A stretch of 49,168 nucleotides of DNA, from the NCBI GenBank assembly GCA_015231615.1, contig JADGBE010000024.1, positions 1 to 49,168 of the forward strand. The letters run 5' to 3'. Positions within the stretch are counted from its first letter, which is position 1. The number at the start of each line of letters is the position of its first letter. The stretch comes from Desulfamplus sp. (lineage in GTDB: Bacteria > Desulfobacterota > Desulfobacteria > Desulfobacterales > Desulfobacteraceae). The notes under the pieces were generated by a model. The model ran no database searches. It had not been told where the DNA came from and saw nothing but the letters and a program-made list of their open reading frames with translations. Shown here piece by piece: positions 8,282 through 15,605 of this stretch. Made by a program: the position numbers and the translations under genes.

Positions 8282-8390
8282 CTATAGGTTTCCAGATAAT
8301 TATTCTGCCCCACCGACCTCCCGAAAGGGAGGGAGTTATAATATTCATTCCCCCTCCCTTTCGGGGAGGGGGCAGGGGGTGGGCAAAAAT
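8282..8390 (+). repeat. GC-rich palindromic element, copy A (intergenic)
   Basis: About 110 bases beginning TATAGGTTTCCAGATAATTA, then two G/C-rich inverted-repeat blocks (CCTCCCGAAAGGGAGG and CCCCCTCCC..GGGGAGGGGG) separated by an AT-rich spacer. It is the same element as copies at 9244, 16993 and 24006 and strikingly GC-rich against its surroundings. Here it lies between the chemoreceptor start and the end of cobB, with no coding role. Confidence 0.9.
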
Positions 8391-8424
8391 GTTCTGAATG
8401 GATTAAATTAAAAAAACGAAAAAA

Positions 8425-10080
8425 TCAAGTGCTAATGCTGGTTAGAGAAAAAGTGTTTAGCGGGTTGGAGGCGTGCAGTTTTTTATATTCAAGAGCTTTT
8501 CTGATAATTGCCTCTGACCATGCAGGAGTGGATGAAGCGAGGATATGGGTATAAGTTCCAAAGACATTGTTTTTAAAAAAACCATCTTTTTTAGCAATAA
8601 TTCCTTTACCACGAATCATAGCAAAAGCCATCTCATCTTCTTTATAATCAATATCTATGATGTGGGAATATCTAAATTCATGGCCTCTGATAATCTCTCC
8701 AATCTTAAAAAACGGATTCGAATTAACCACTTTGACTTCAGTATAACCATGCCCAACAGGTCGCTGTGAAAGACCAAAACTCAAAGGGAGAATATCTGCC
8801 ATTGGATAGATTAGAGTTTCATCTGGGTTGCCGTTTCTATCGAAGTTATCGTTTCTATCAGTGTTAAGATTTTTATTAAGAGTGAGGCTCTTTCCAAGAA
8901 AGATAAGCCCTCCGCATTCGGCATAAATTGGCAACCCTTTTGCTGCAAGGCTTTTTAGTTCACTTCTAAAGCTGATATTTGCGGCAAGCTGGGCTGCATG
9001 GGTTTCAGGAAAACCACCGCCCATGTAAATTGCATCAACCTCTGGAATATGCTCTTCACTTAACGGGCTGATAAATTTTAGAATTGCCCCTTTCTCTTCA
9101 AGTATTTCTAAGTTATCTGGATAATAAAATTGGAATGCGGAATCTTTTATAATACCAATAACGGGTTTATCATCTCTATTAAATAGGGGGTAATGATTGA
9201 AGGGGGGTGATGGTGGTTTGTTATCGTTATCACTAAGAATAATATAGCTTTCTAAATAATTATTTTGCCCCTCCCCAGCCCTCCCCAAGGGGAGGGAGTA
9301 TTTATTATCCCCCTCTCCATTGGGGAGGGGCGGGGTGGGGCTAATAGGAATTGCCAAAGTGGTGTGATCAGCATAAAATCTGATACATGCCTGATACAAG
9401 GCATCTAAATCAATGCAAGAGTTTGCAACTTTTGCCGCAGATTCAATAGATTGAATTGCAAGGGCGTGTTCTGCAGATGGAATAAGTCCCATGTGTCTTT
9501 CTGGAAAATTATCAGAGCTTAACTTTGGAACAGAACCAAAGACAGGGATATTACAAAATCGCCAAATATTATCACGAACCTTGCCTTCATGGCGTTTGCC
9601 CGCAACTTGATTAAGAATAACACCCATAATATGAACATGAGGGTCAAAGTGGATACAGCCCATTAATAAGGCAGCCATTGTTCGAGTACTTTTTGTGCAA
9701 TCAAGCACTAAGAGAACGGGTAAATTTAACAGTTTGGCTATCTCGGCAGTGCTTGTATGACCATCTGTATCAATGCCATCATAAAGACCGCGATTTCCCT
9801 CTACAAGGGCAATGTCAGCAAGATATGAATTTTTATTAAAAGAGTATTTTACTTGGAGAGGATTACAGAGGAAAGTATCAAGATTATAACAAGGACGACC
9901 GGCTGCCTGTGCAAGCCAGCCGGCATCAATATAATCTGGTCCTTTTTTGAAAGGTGCGACCTTAATACCGATATTGGTCCATGCAGCCGCAATTCCAAGG
10001 GAGATAACAGTTTTACCCGTGCCACCTTTAAGTCCGGCAACTACAACTCCTGGGATTGGTTTGTCATTATTACACTGCAT
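8425..10080 (-). CDS. cobB: cobyrinic acid a,c-diamide synthase-type amidase (CobB/CbiA; DsrN role likely)
   Basis: The enzyme uses ATP and glutamine to amidate carboxyl side chains of tetrapyrroles. The N-terminal half is a P-loop dethiobiotin-synthase-like domain (GLKGGTGKT near residues 16-24, KKGPDYIDAGWL following). The C-terminal half is a class I glutaminase with its Cys in YAECGGL (about residue 388) and a late His in FRYSHI. In sulfate reducers and sulfur oxidisers a CobB-like gene beside dsrAB (dsrN) is thought to convert siroheme to the siroamide form used by Dsr, and its position here, 39 bases after dsrD, suggests that role. The protein is about 90 residues longer than usual. The inter-domain linker (about 243-279) is encoded by a palindromic repeat element inserted in frame. 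Confidence 0.88.
   Translation of the reverse strand: MQCNNDKPIPGVVVAGLKGGTGKTVISLGIAAAWTNIGIKVAPFKKGPDYIDAGWLAQAAGRPCYNLDTFLCNPLQVKYSFNKNSYLADIALVEGNRGLYDGIDTDGHTSTAEIAKLLNLPVLLVLDCTKSTRTMAALLMGCIHFDPHVHIMGVILNQVAGKRHEGKVRDNIWRFCNIPVFGSVPKLSSDNFPERHMGLIPSAEHALAIQSIESAAKVANSCIDLDALYQACIRFYADHTTLAIPISPTPPLPNGEGDNKYSLPLGRAGEGQNNYLESYIILSDNDNKPPSPPFNHYPLFNRDDKPVIGIIKDSAFQFYYPDNLEILEEKGAILKFISPLSEEHIPEVDAIYMGGGFPETHAAQLAANISFRSELKSLAAKGLPIYAECGGLIFLGKSLTLNKNLNTDRNDNFDRNGNPDETLIYPMADILPLSFGLSQRPVGHGYTEVKVVNSNPFFKIGEIIRGHEFRYSHIIDIDYKEDEMAFAMIRGKGIIAKKDGFFKNNVFGTYTHILASSTPAWSEAIIRKALEYKKLHASNPLNTFSLTSIST
9244..9355 (+). repeat. GC-rich palindromic element, copy B, in frame inside cobB
   Basis: The same element as at 8282, in the same orientation. 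It is read in the cobB frame from the opposite strand as PISPTPPLPNGEGDNKYSLP then LGRAGEGQNNYLESY, with no stop codon. It lies exactly between the ATPase and glutaminase domains, where an insertion would be tolerated. Confidence 0.92.
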
Positions 10081-10119
10081 TTAAGTTATTGAGGCACACT
10101 AAAAAGATTATTTTAATGA

Positions 10120-10377
10120 TTAAGCCTCGCCCTCAGAGCCATGCTGTTTGCCGCCGCCTTTGAGTCCATACATGGTGGTGCTTCCGCTTGACCAATATTC
10201 AAGAACGCCATCAGTTACAAGAAGATTGACAACTTTTTTGATCTCTCTGAGTTTATCATCGGGAAAAATATCTTGAAAGTCGTTAAAATAAAATTTGGAT
10301 TTTGTTTTGGATTTTTTTGTCATAAAATCAACAACAGCTTGGGTTGCTGCTTCTTTGTTGGCAAGAAGTTCACTCAT
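10120..10377 (-). CDS. dsrD: dissimilatory sulfite reductase accessory protein DsrD
   Basis: An 85-residue protein with the DsrD core KFYFNDFQDIFPDDKLREIK (about 28-47) and EYWSSGSTTMYGLKG near the C-terminus. Structural work on DsrD showed a winged-helix fold, and it is now regarded as an allosteric activator of DsrAB in reductive metabolism. Its presence marks this as a sulfate/sulfite-reducing rather than sulfur-oxidising dsr locus. It follows dsrB after a 145-base gap containing a strong hairpin and precedes cobB/dsrN. The charged Gly-rich tail (KGGGKQHGSEGEA) is common in the family. A GGGGGAATTT sequence lies just upstream of the ATG. Confidence 0.95.
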   Translation of the reverse strand: MSELLANKEAATQAVVDFMTKKSKTKSKFYFNDFQDIFPDDKLREIKKVVNLLVTDGVLEYWSSGSTTMYGLKGGGKQHGSEGEA

Positions 10378-10442
10378 TGTAAATTCCCCCTTTTTATTTT
10401 TAAAAGCTCTTTTTTATTAAAAACTTTGTTTTTAACTATAAT

Positions 10443-10479
10443 AGCCGAAGTGCCTTTAAATTTGCAGGCAACTTCGGCT
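10443..10479. promoter_or_regulatory. hairpin between dsrB and dsrD
   Basis: AGCCGAAGTGCC (10443-10454) pairs with GGCAACTTCGGCT (10467-10479) with one bulged base. No T-run follows on the minus strand, so it is not a standard terminator. It is more likely an mRNA-stabilising or partial-attenuation structure that sets dsrD levels relative to dsrAB. Confidence 0.6.
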
Positions 10480-10522
10480 TAAACATCTTCAGTTAGTTAA
10501 TATATTATAATATTAAACTGAA

Positions 10523-11671
10523 TTAAAACTTAAACTGTGTTGACTGACGCCATGACATATATGCCTGCTGACGGAAGTCATCAATCAAGTGGTGGGTAAA
10601 CTCAAGCTCACATTTCTGGAAGAATTTTTCCCAACCAATTCTATCTGCCCAATCACCAAGACGCTCATACTTGTTAGCATCGTTTGAATAAGCATTGACG
10701 ATTTTTGTAATTGCATCTGTCATTGATGGCCATCTTGGCATCTCATTTGGAATAAATGCAACAACAACTTTTGAGAACTTTGGATCGCTGATTCTGTTAG
10801 ATACTTTTCCACCAGCCATGAGAACAATACCATCGCCTTCAGTATCAGCAAGAGGAAGTGATGGACACATGGTGTAGCAGTTACCGCAGAACATACAACG
10901 CTCATTCTTGATCTCTACAGATTTCACTTCTGTTCCGTCATCCAATTTAACTTTGGCAGGTTTGATAGCTGCTGTTGGACATGCTGAAATAGCAAGAGGA
11001 ATTTCGCAAAGTCTGTCAAGATATTCATGGTCAATCATTGGTGGTTTTCTGTGGTAACCAAGAATTGCTATATCAGAACAGTGAACAGCACCGCACATAT
11101 TGAGGCAACATGCCATAGAGACACGAAGCTGGGCAGGCATTCTCATTTTCTGGAAATCTTCAAACAGAACGTCCATAGTTGCCTTTACAGTACCAGAGGC
11201 ATCTGATGCAGGGGTATGACAATGAATCCAGCCCTGTGTATGAACAATATTTGTGATACCAGCACCAGTTCCGCCTATTGGGAACTTGAAACTTCCACCT
11301 GCAAATTTGCGACTTTTGAGATCATTCTTGAGTGGCTCTACTTTATCCTTTGAATCAACCATAAACTCAATGTTGTTTCTGGTTGTAAAGCGAAGATGAC
11401 CATCACAGTATTTGTCAGCAATATCACAAATTTCGTTAATGTGGGTTGTACTCATAAGACGAGCACCACCAACTCTTACTGTATAAACTTCATCACCTGA
11501 CTCTCCAACATGAACCATAACGCCTGGCTCAAGGATTTCATGGTGAGACCATTTGCCTTTATTTTTCTTGATTACTTCAGGATAAAACTCTTCAAAATGT
11601 CTTGGACCGATGTCTGTAATTCTATCGTCCATCGGTTTGTCTGGGTTATAACCAGATGATATAAATGCCAT
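10523..11671 (-). CDS. dsrB: dissimilatory sulfite reductase beta subunit DsrB
   Basis: DsrB is the catalytic-site-bearing partner in the alpha2beta2 siroheme sulfite reductase that reduces sulfite in the cytoplasm. The 382 residues include the sulfite-reductase half-domains, the siroheme/[4Fe-4S] cysteine region [16 protein letters not shown] (about 185-200) and a ferredoxin-like insert with [19 protein letters not shown] (about 258-276). It begins 14 bases after the dsrA stop, so the two are cotranscribed and probably translationally linked. The length and residues look normal, with no sign of damage. Confidence 0.97.
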   Translation of the reverse strand: MAFISSGYNPDKPMDDRITDIGPRHFEEFYPEVIKKNKGKWSHHEILEPGVMVHVGESGDEVYTVRVGGARLMSTTHINEICDIADKYCDGHLRFTTRNNIEFMVDSKDKVEPLKNDLKSRKFAGGSFKFPIGGTGAGITNIVHTQGWIHCHTPASDASGTVKATMDVLFEDFQKMRMPAQLRVSMACCLNMCGAVHCSDIAILGYHRKPPMIDHEYLDRLCEIPLAISACPTAAIKPAKVKLDDGTEVKSVEIKNERCMFCGNCYTMCPSLPLADTEGDGIVLMAGGKVSNRISDPKFSKVVVAFIPNEMPRWPSMTDAITKIVNAYSNDANKYERLGDWADRIGWEKFFQKCELEFTHHLIDDFRQQAYMSWRQSTQFKF

Positions 11672-11685
11672 TGTATTCTCTCCCC

Positions 11686-13011
11686 TTATCTCAGATGGTG
11701 TTTTCTGTATTCAACAACGTCACGTTCCCAGCCACCGGTAACCTCATCCTCTTTCCAGAAGATGTATGGATTGGTTCTCGGATATGCGACATGCTGAGGC
11801 TGTGGATCAATTCCTGTAACTTCAAGCATTTTCTGGAATCCTTGACGCATTATTAACTCACCAAGTCTCTCACGATTTTTACCCTCTTCCATCCACCAAT
11901 CCCAGATATTTTCAATGATTGAGGTAATTGCTTCATAATCATTGTCTGGATTAACCTCAACAAAAGGAGCAAGGAGAGAACCCATCTGGGCACCATCAAC
12001 AATTGGAGCTTTTGCACCAACAAGAACTGATAAACCTCTGTCATCGCCTATTCTCAAAGCTCTTGGCATTGTGTTTATGCAATGCATACAGCGGGTACAG
12101 TTAGAATTGTCAATCTTAAGGGTTTTGTTTTCAAATTTCATACACTTTGTGGGACAAAGTCCAAGAACTTCTTTTTCAATATCAAATGGACCCCAATCTT
12201 TACCTTTATGAGCACCAGCATTGGCAGGATAAGCAGAATCATTTGCTACATACTTATTTACAGCATCCTGATCAATCTTAATAGCATCTCTCCATGTACC
12301 GATAAATGACATATCAGAACGTGCAATAGAGGCTACACAGCCATTTGGACAAGCATCAAATTTAAATTTAAACTTGTAGGGGAATGCAGGGCGGTGTAAT
12401 TCATCCTGATAGTTGTTTGTCAAGAAGTGGCAAAGTGCATTAGAGTCATAGCAGGCATACTCACATCTTGAAGAGCCAAGACAGTCAGCAGGAGTACGAA
12501 GGTTAGAACCTGATCCGCCAAGATCCTGATTCATGTTGTGTGTCAATTCATAGAAAATCTCCTCAATTTGAGGAGTAGTTGTGCCCAGAAGAATAATATC
12601 TCCTGTTGCACCGTGCATGTTTGTAATACCACTGCCTCTCATATCCCAAATTTTTGTCAATGCTCTGAGATAATCTGTTTTGTAGTATTTACCGCATGGT
12701 TGGGCAACACGCATTGTATGGAAGTGTGCAACACCAGGAAAACTTTGGGGCTGATCGCAATATCTACCAATTACACCGCCACCATAACCAAAAACACCAA
12801 CAATACCACCATGTTTCCAGTGTGTTCTTCCATGTTTAAAAGAAAGTTCAAGAACGCCAAGAAGATCCTCTACAGCATCCTGTGGAATCTGGAACTCAAC
12901 GCCTGCTTCATTCTTTGCTCTGACTTCAGCCTGTTGCTTCATATCAGAAACAAAACTCGGCCATGGGCCAGATTCCAACTGATCCAATAAAGGAGTTTCA
13001 TGTTTTGCCAT
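11686..13011 (-). CDS. dsrA: dissimilatory sulfite reductase alpha subunit DsrA
   Basis: The 441-residue alpha subunit contains the siroheme/cluster cysteines in [17 protein letters not shown] (about 177-193) and [16 protein letters not shown] (about 218-233). A ferredoxin domain follows with [10 protein letters not shown] and [15 protein letters not shown]. It is the lead gene of the dsrA-dsrB-dsrD-cobB unit and is preceded by GGAGGTAGGTAA as ribosome-binding region. A 339-base leader separates it from the upstream unknown gene and holds a possible promoter and a hairpin. DsrAB together with DsrC (not in the window) carries out the last step of sulfate respiration. Confidence 0.97.
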   Translation of the reverse strand: MAKHETPLLDQLESGPWPSFVSDMKQQAEVRAKNEAGVEFQIPQDAVEDLLGVLELSFKHGRTHWKHGGIVGVFGYGGGVIGRYCDQPQSFPGVAHFHTMRVAQPCGKYYKTDYLRALTKIWDMRGSGITNMHGATGDIILLGTTTPQIEEIFYELTHNMNQDLGGSGSNLRTPADCLGSSRCEYACYDSNALCHFLTNNYQDELHRPAFPYKFKFKFDACPNGCVASIARSDMSFIGTWRDAIKIDQDAVNKYVANDSAYPANAGAHKGKDWGPFDIEKEVLGLCPTKCMKFENKTLKIDNSNCTRCMHCINTMPRALRIGDDRGLSVLVGAKAPIVDGAQMGSLLAPFVEVNPDNDYEAITSIIENIWDWWMEEGKNRERLGELIMRQGFQKMLEVTGIDPQPQHVAYPRTNPYIFWKEDEVTGGWERDVVEYRKHHLR

Positions 13012-13350
13012 TTACCTACCTCCGTTAAAAGTTAAATTACGTTTTCTATTTGATGTTTAATTATAGGAGCTATTGAACGTCAACAATCTTAAACATTACA
13101 ACAATTTTATATAATATTTATATAAGAACCTAAAGAAAACACCATTTCTTGAGCATTACTTCAAATCTCTAACCTACTTCAAGTCATTTATTCATTTTAC
13201 TTTACTACTGCATCTTAGACGATCTTTAGCCCCAGATCGTCATTTTTTTCAATAAAATTATAATAATTTTTATAATAAGAGTTTAAATAATCATCGCTCC
13301 TATAAGATTTCTGAGCGGTATTGTCAATAAAAAAGCTGTTTTTTTCCATT
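13012..13350 (-). promoter_or_regulatory. dsr operon leader region
   Basis: No gene is seen. On the minus strand it holds a sigma-70-like promoter (TTGACA at 13327-13322, 17 bases, TATAGG at 13304-13299) about 290 bases before dsrA, and a hairpin GACGATC-TGGGGCTAAA-GATCGTC (13218-13241). On the plus strand the same hairpin is followed by ATTTTTTTC, so it could terminate antisense transcription entering from dsrA. The rest is AT-rich. Confidence 0.4.
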
Positions 13351-14685
13351 TTATGATATAGAGAAAATACCCTCACTAATATTACAATAAAGTGCTTCAG
13401 AATGTTCTTGCAGATGTTTTAATATAAAATCTCTTTCAGGGCTATCTGTTTGGCAATCACCTAACATAATAAGATAAATTTGATATAGGTTTTCATGACT
13501 AAATTGACTCAAGTATGATTGAAAACCATTAACAAGAGAGTTTTCAATAAAGTAGTTTTGGATAACATCTGGTATTTTTTTGTTCTTAATCCCTCTAAAA
13601 AATCCTCTTAATATAAAAGGTATAACTGCATTATCAACAAGAGACCTTCTACCAATTCCATCAATTCTATCTATACGCATACGTAGTGTAAGATTCAGAA
13701 AAAAGAGCAAAAGAGCATTATAAACATCTTGTTCAACATTGTTCGATAAAATAGATTCCTGAGCAATATTTTCAGATAAGTTATTATCTTGCTCAACATA
13801 CTCAGATGAATCAGATGAATCAGAGCTTGATACAGGAACATAATTTGAACTGTAATCCCGAACAGTTATAAGTTTCACATCAAATCCATCTATGGTTTGT
13901 TTTACAACAAAATCACCTGCTGCATGATGCCAAAGCTCAATAGCTTCTGATGTTTCAAGATTGTAAAAATATGTAAGAATTTCAGAGGCTTTTTCATATA
14001 TTTGAAAATAAGATGGTGAATAGATAGGTATAACAGTTCCGTTACTGTTCCAAATATGGATAAGAGATGAGCCTTCAATGTTATTAATATCAGGATAACT
14101 ATGAGTATCGGAGTTTGACTTATCTGTTAAATGGAACTCTTTATATCCATCAAACCATGTTCCAAGTAGAAAAGAGATTTCTATTCCTCTGTATGTTATG
14201 GACTTAACACCAAATACTTGAGGAACAAAAAAATTATCATCAATTTTACTAAGATACTTAAGAATACGGTATTCATTATTAATCAGGGCAAGTCCATGAG
14301 CTGAGACAGCAGTATTTAAGACAAAACAAATAGGAAATTCTATTTGTATAGAATTTCCTATTTTTATTCCTACTTCAACTCTTGCTGGATGGTAAAAAGC
14401 ACCATGTTTTTCAAGATAAATATCAATTTGTTTAATCTCTTCAATATAAATTTGCCCAATGTTTTGGCTCTTAACCTCTTCTTTTAAGATAAATGCCAAT
14501 CCTTGTTGTAAAATATAGTAGTTATCCGCACTAATAAATTGTTCTGCAAGTGTAAAGTATTCATGGAGCAAAATCCCCCCCGCATCTTTACCTAATAGCG
14601 GCATATCCCAAAGAGAAGATTTTTCTGTGAATGGCTCTGATATTCCAGAAATATAGTATTTAACTATCGGATTTGGATTGTCCAT
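13351..14685 (-). CDS. unknown protein upstream of dsrA, faintly kinase-like
   Basis: I do not recognise a named family for this 444-residue cytoplasmic protein; it has no signal peptide or membrane segment. Some stretches recall the protein-kinase/aminoglycoside-phosphotransferase fold: an N-lobe-like NNEYRILKYLSKI (about 137-149), then WFDGYKEFHL, and a catalytic-loop-like WHHAAGDFVVK followed by GFDVKLITVRDY, similar in layout to HGD...N...VxLID. The expected catalytic Asn/Asp are not clear, so it may be a pseudokinase or unrelated. A Ser/Asp/Gln-rich linker (VSSSDSSDSSEYVEQDNN) divides it, and a helical C-terminal part follows (VDNAVIPFILRGFFRGIKNK). The TPR gene lies 94 bases upstream and dsrA downstream, suggesting a link to the dsr locus. 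Confidence 0.5.
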   Translation of the reverse strand: MDNPNPIVKYYISGISEPFTEKSSLWDMPLLGKDAGGILLHEYFTLAEQFISADNYYILQQGLAFILKEEVKSQNIGQIYIEEIKQIDIYLEKHGAFYHPARVEVGIKIGNSIQIEFPICFVLNTAVSAHGLALINNEYRILKYLSKIDDNFFVPQVFGVKSITYRGIEISFLLGTWFDGYKEFHLTDKSNSDTHSYPDINNIEGSSLIHIWNSNGTVIPIYSPSYFQIYEKASEILTYFYNLETSEAIELWHHAAGDFVVKQTIDGFDVKLITVRDYSSNYVPVSSSDSSDSSEYVEQDNNLSENIAQESILSNNVEQDVYNALLLFFLNLTLRMRIDRIDGIGRRSLVDNAVIPFILRGFFRGIKNKKIPDVIQNYFIENSLVNGFQSYLSQFSHENLYQIYLIMLGDCQTDSPERDFILKHLQEHSEALYCNISEGIFSIS

Positions 14686-14720
14686 TTAAATAATTCTTAA
14701 ATATCTCAATGCTATTGGGT

Positions 14721-14782
14721 TTATTAGAACTTTAAAACCACGTCCTATGGGCGTGGATAGGTCGATTCAAGCGATTTTTTTA
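14721..14782. repeat. 62-base dispersed repeat, copy 1
   Basis: TTATTAGAACTTTAAAACCA begins a 62-base unit that is repeated at 19519-19580 with three mismatches and ends GATTCAAGCGATTTTTTTA. It contains a short hairpin, CCACG...CGTGG. The small hairpin and GAACTTTAAA flank resemble ends of IS200/IS605-type elements, but I cannot confirm that. It overlaps the final codon of the TPR gene. Confidence 0.85.
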
Positions 14783-15457
14783 CTTTCTATAAGGTGCTAA
14801 CTCTTCTTTCATAGCGTCTGCAACTTGAAAACCTAAAGATTGTGCTTTATCACAGTGGAATATAGCCAGTTCATACTCTTTTTTCTGTAGATAACCTACT
14901 GCAAGATTGTTGTGGCTAATTGGAAATTCTGGTTGGATTCTAACAGCCTGAAGATTTGCCTTAATAGACTCATCAACAAGCCCTTTCATTAAATAGGCAT
15001 TACCAAGTGTTGTATATGCTTGCACAAATTTAGCATTATGGATAACCGCTTTTTGAAGATTTTTTATGGCAAGATCAAGTTTTTCCTCATCTGCTTTTTC
15101 ATCTTTGCCGTCAATTAGCTGTAGAAGGACAAACCCTATATTTGCATAACCTTCGGCAAAACCAGCTCTTGCCTTAGTTGCATATTTATTGTATCGCAAA
15201 CACCCTTCAAGATCATTTCTCTGAAGACAAATACCACCAAGTAGAACGTATGCTTCAGCAAGAGACGGACTACATTCAACCGCATCATGTAGTGCTTTTT
15301 CTGCTGCGTCATATTCCTGTTTTCCCATCAAGGCAACTGCAAGGTTGTAGTGAGTAGTTCCGCATTCAGTGTTTTGTTGTAGTTGTCTGCGTAACTTTTC
15401 AATATATTCATCAGAAGTGTTAGACTTTACTCTTTCTGATACTGTTATTTCTGTCAT
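14780..15457 (-). CDS. tetratricopeptide-repeat protein
   Basis: A 225-residue protein made of about five TPR units (for example YNLAVALMGKQEYDAAEKAL at 37-56, AYVLLGGICLQRNDLEGCLR, AYTTLGNAYLMKGLVDESI and HNNLAVGYLQKKEYELAIFH). TPRs form a helical scaffold that binds other proteins. There is no signal peptide, so it should be cytoplasmic. It is the first of two genes just upstream of dsrA on the same strand and may help assemble or regulate the sulfite reductase complex (inference from position). It ends APYRK within the edge of a 62-base dispersed repeat. Confidence 0.85.
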   Translation of the reverse strand: MTEITVSERVKSNTSDEYIEKLRRQLQQNTECGTTHYNLAVALMGKQEYDAAEKALHDAVECSPSLAEAYVLLGGICLQRNDLEGCLRYNKYATKARAGFAEGYANIGFVLLQLIDGKDEKADEEKLDLAIKNLQKAVIHNAKFVQAYTTLGNAYLMKGLVDESIKANLQAVRIQPEFPISHNNLAVGYLQKKEYELAIFHCDKAQSLGFQVADAMKEELAPYRK

Positions 15458-15573
15458 TATATCTTTTTCCCTTCTAATTTTATGTTATCAATTGGTTACA
15501 AATAGACCAGCATGAAGTTGTGTATTCTATTTTCAACCATCTCTTATGTCAAGGCAAAATTAAATTGTTATTT

Positions 15574-15605
15574 TAACCTGAGTTCGGGATAAAAAACTTA
15601 GGTTA
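15574..15605 (-). terminator. hairpin at the 3' end of pbpC
   Basis: TAACCTGAGTT (15574-15584) pairs with AACTTAGGTTA (15595-15605) with one mismatch and overlaps the pbpC stop codon. Only a weak AT-rich tail follows on the minus strand, so termination may be partial. Confidence 0.5.

Noticed and set aside
13218-13250. Terminator of a plus-strand gene upstream of dsrA
   Set aside because: The hairpin with ATTTTTTTC fits a plus-strand terminator, but no plus-strand gene precedes it. It is recorded only as part of the dsr leader.
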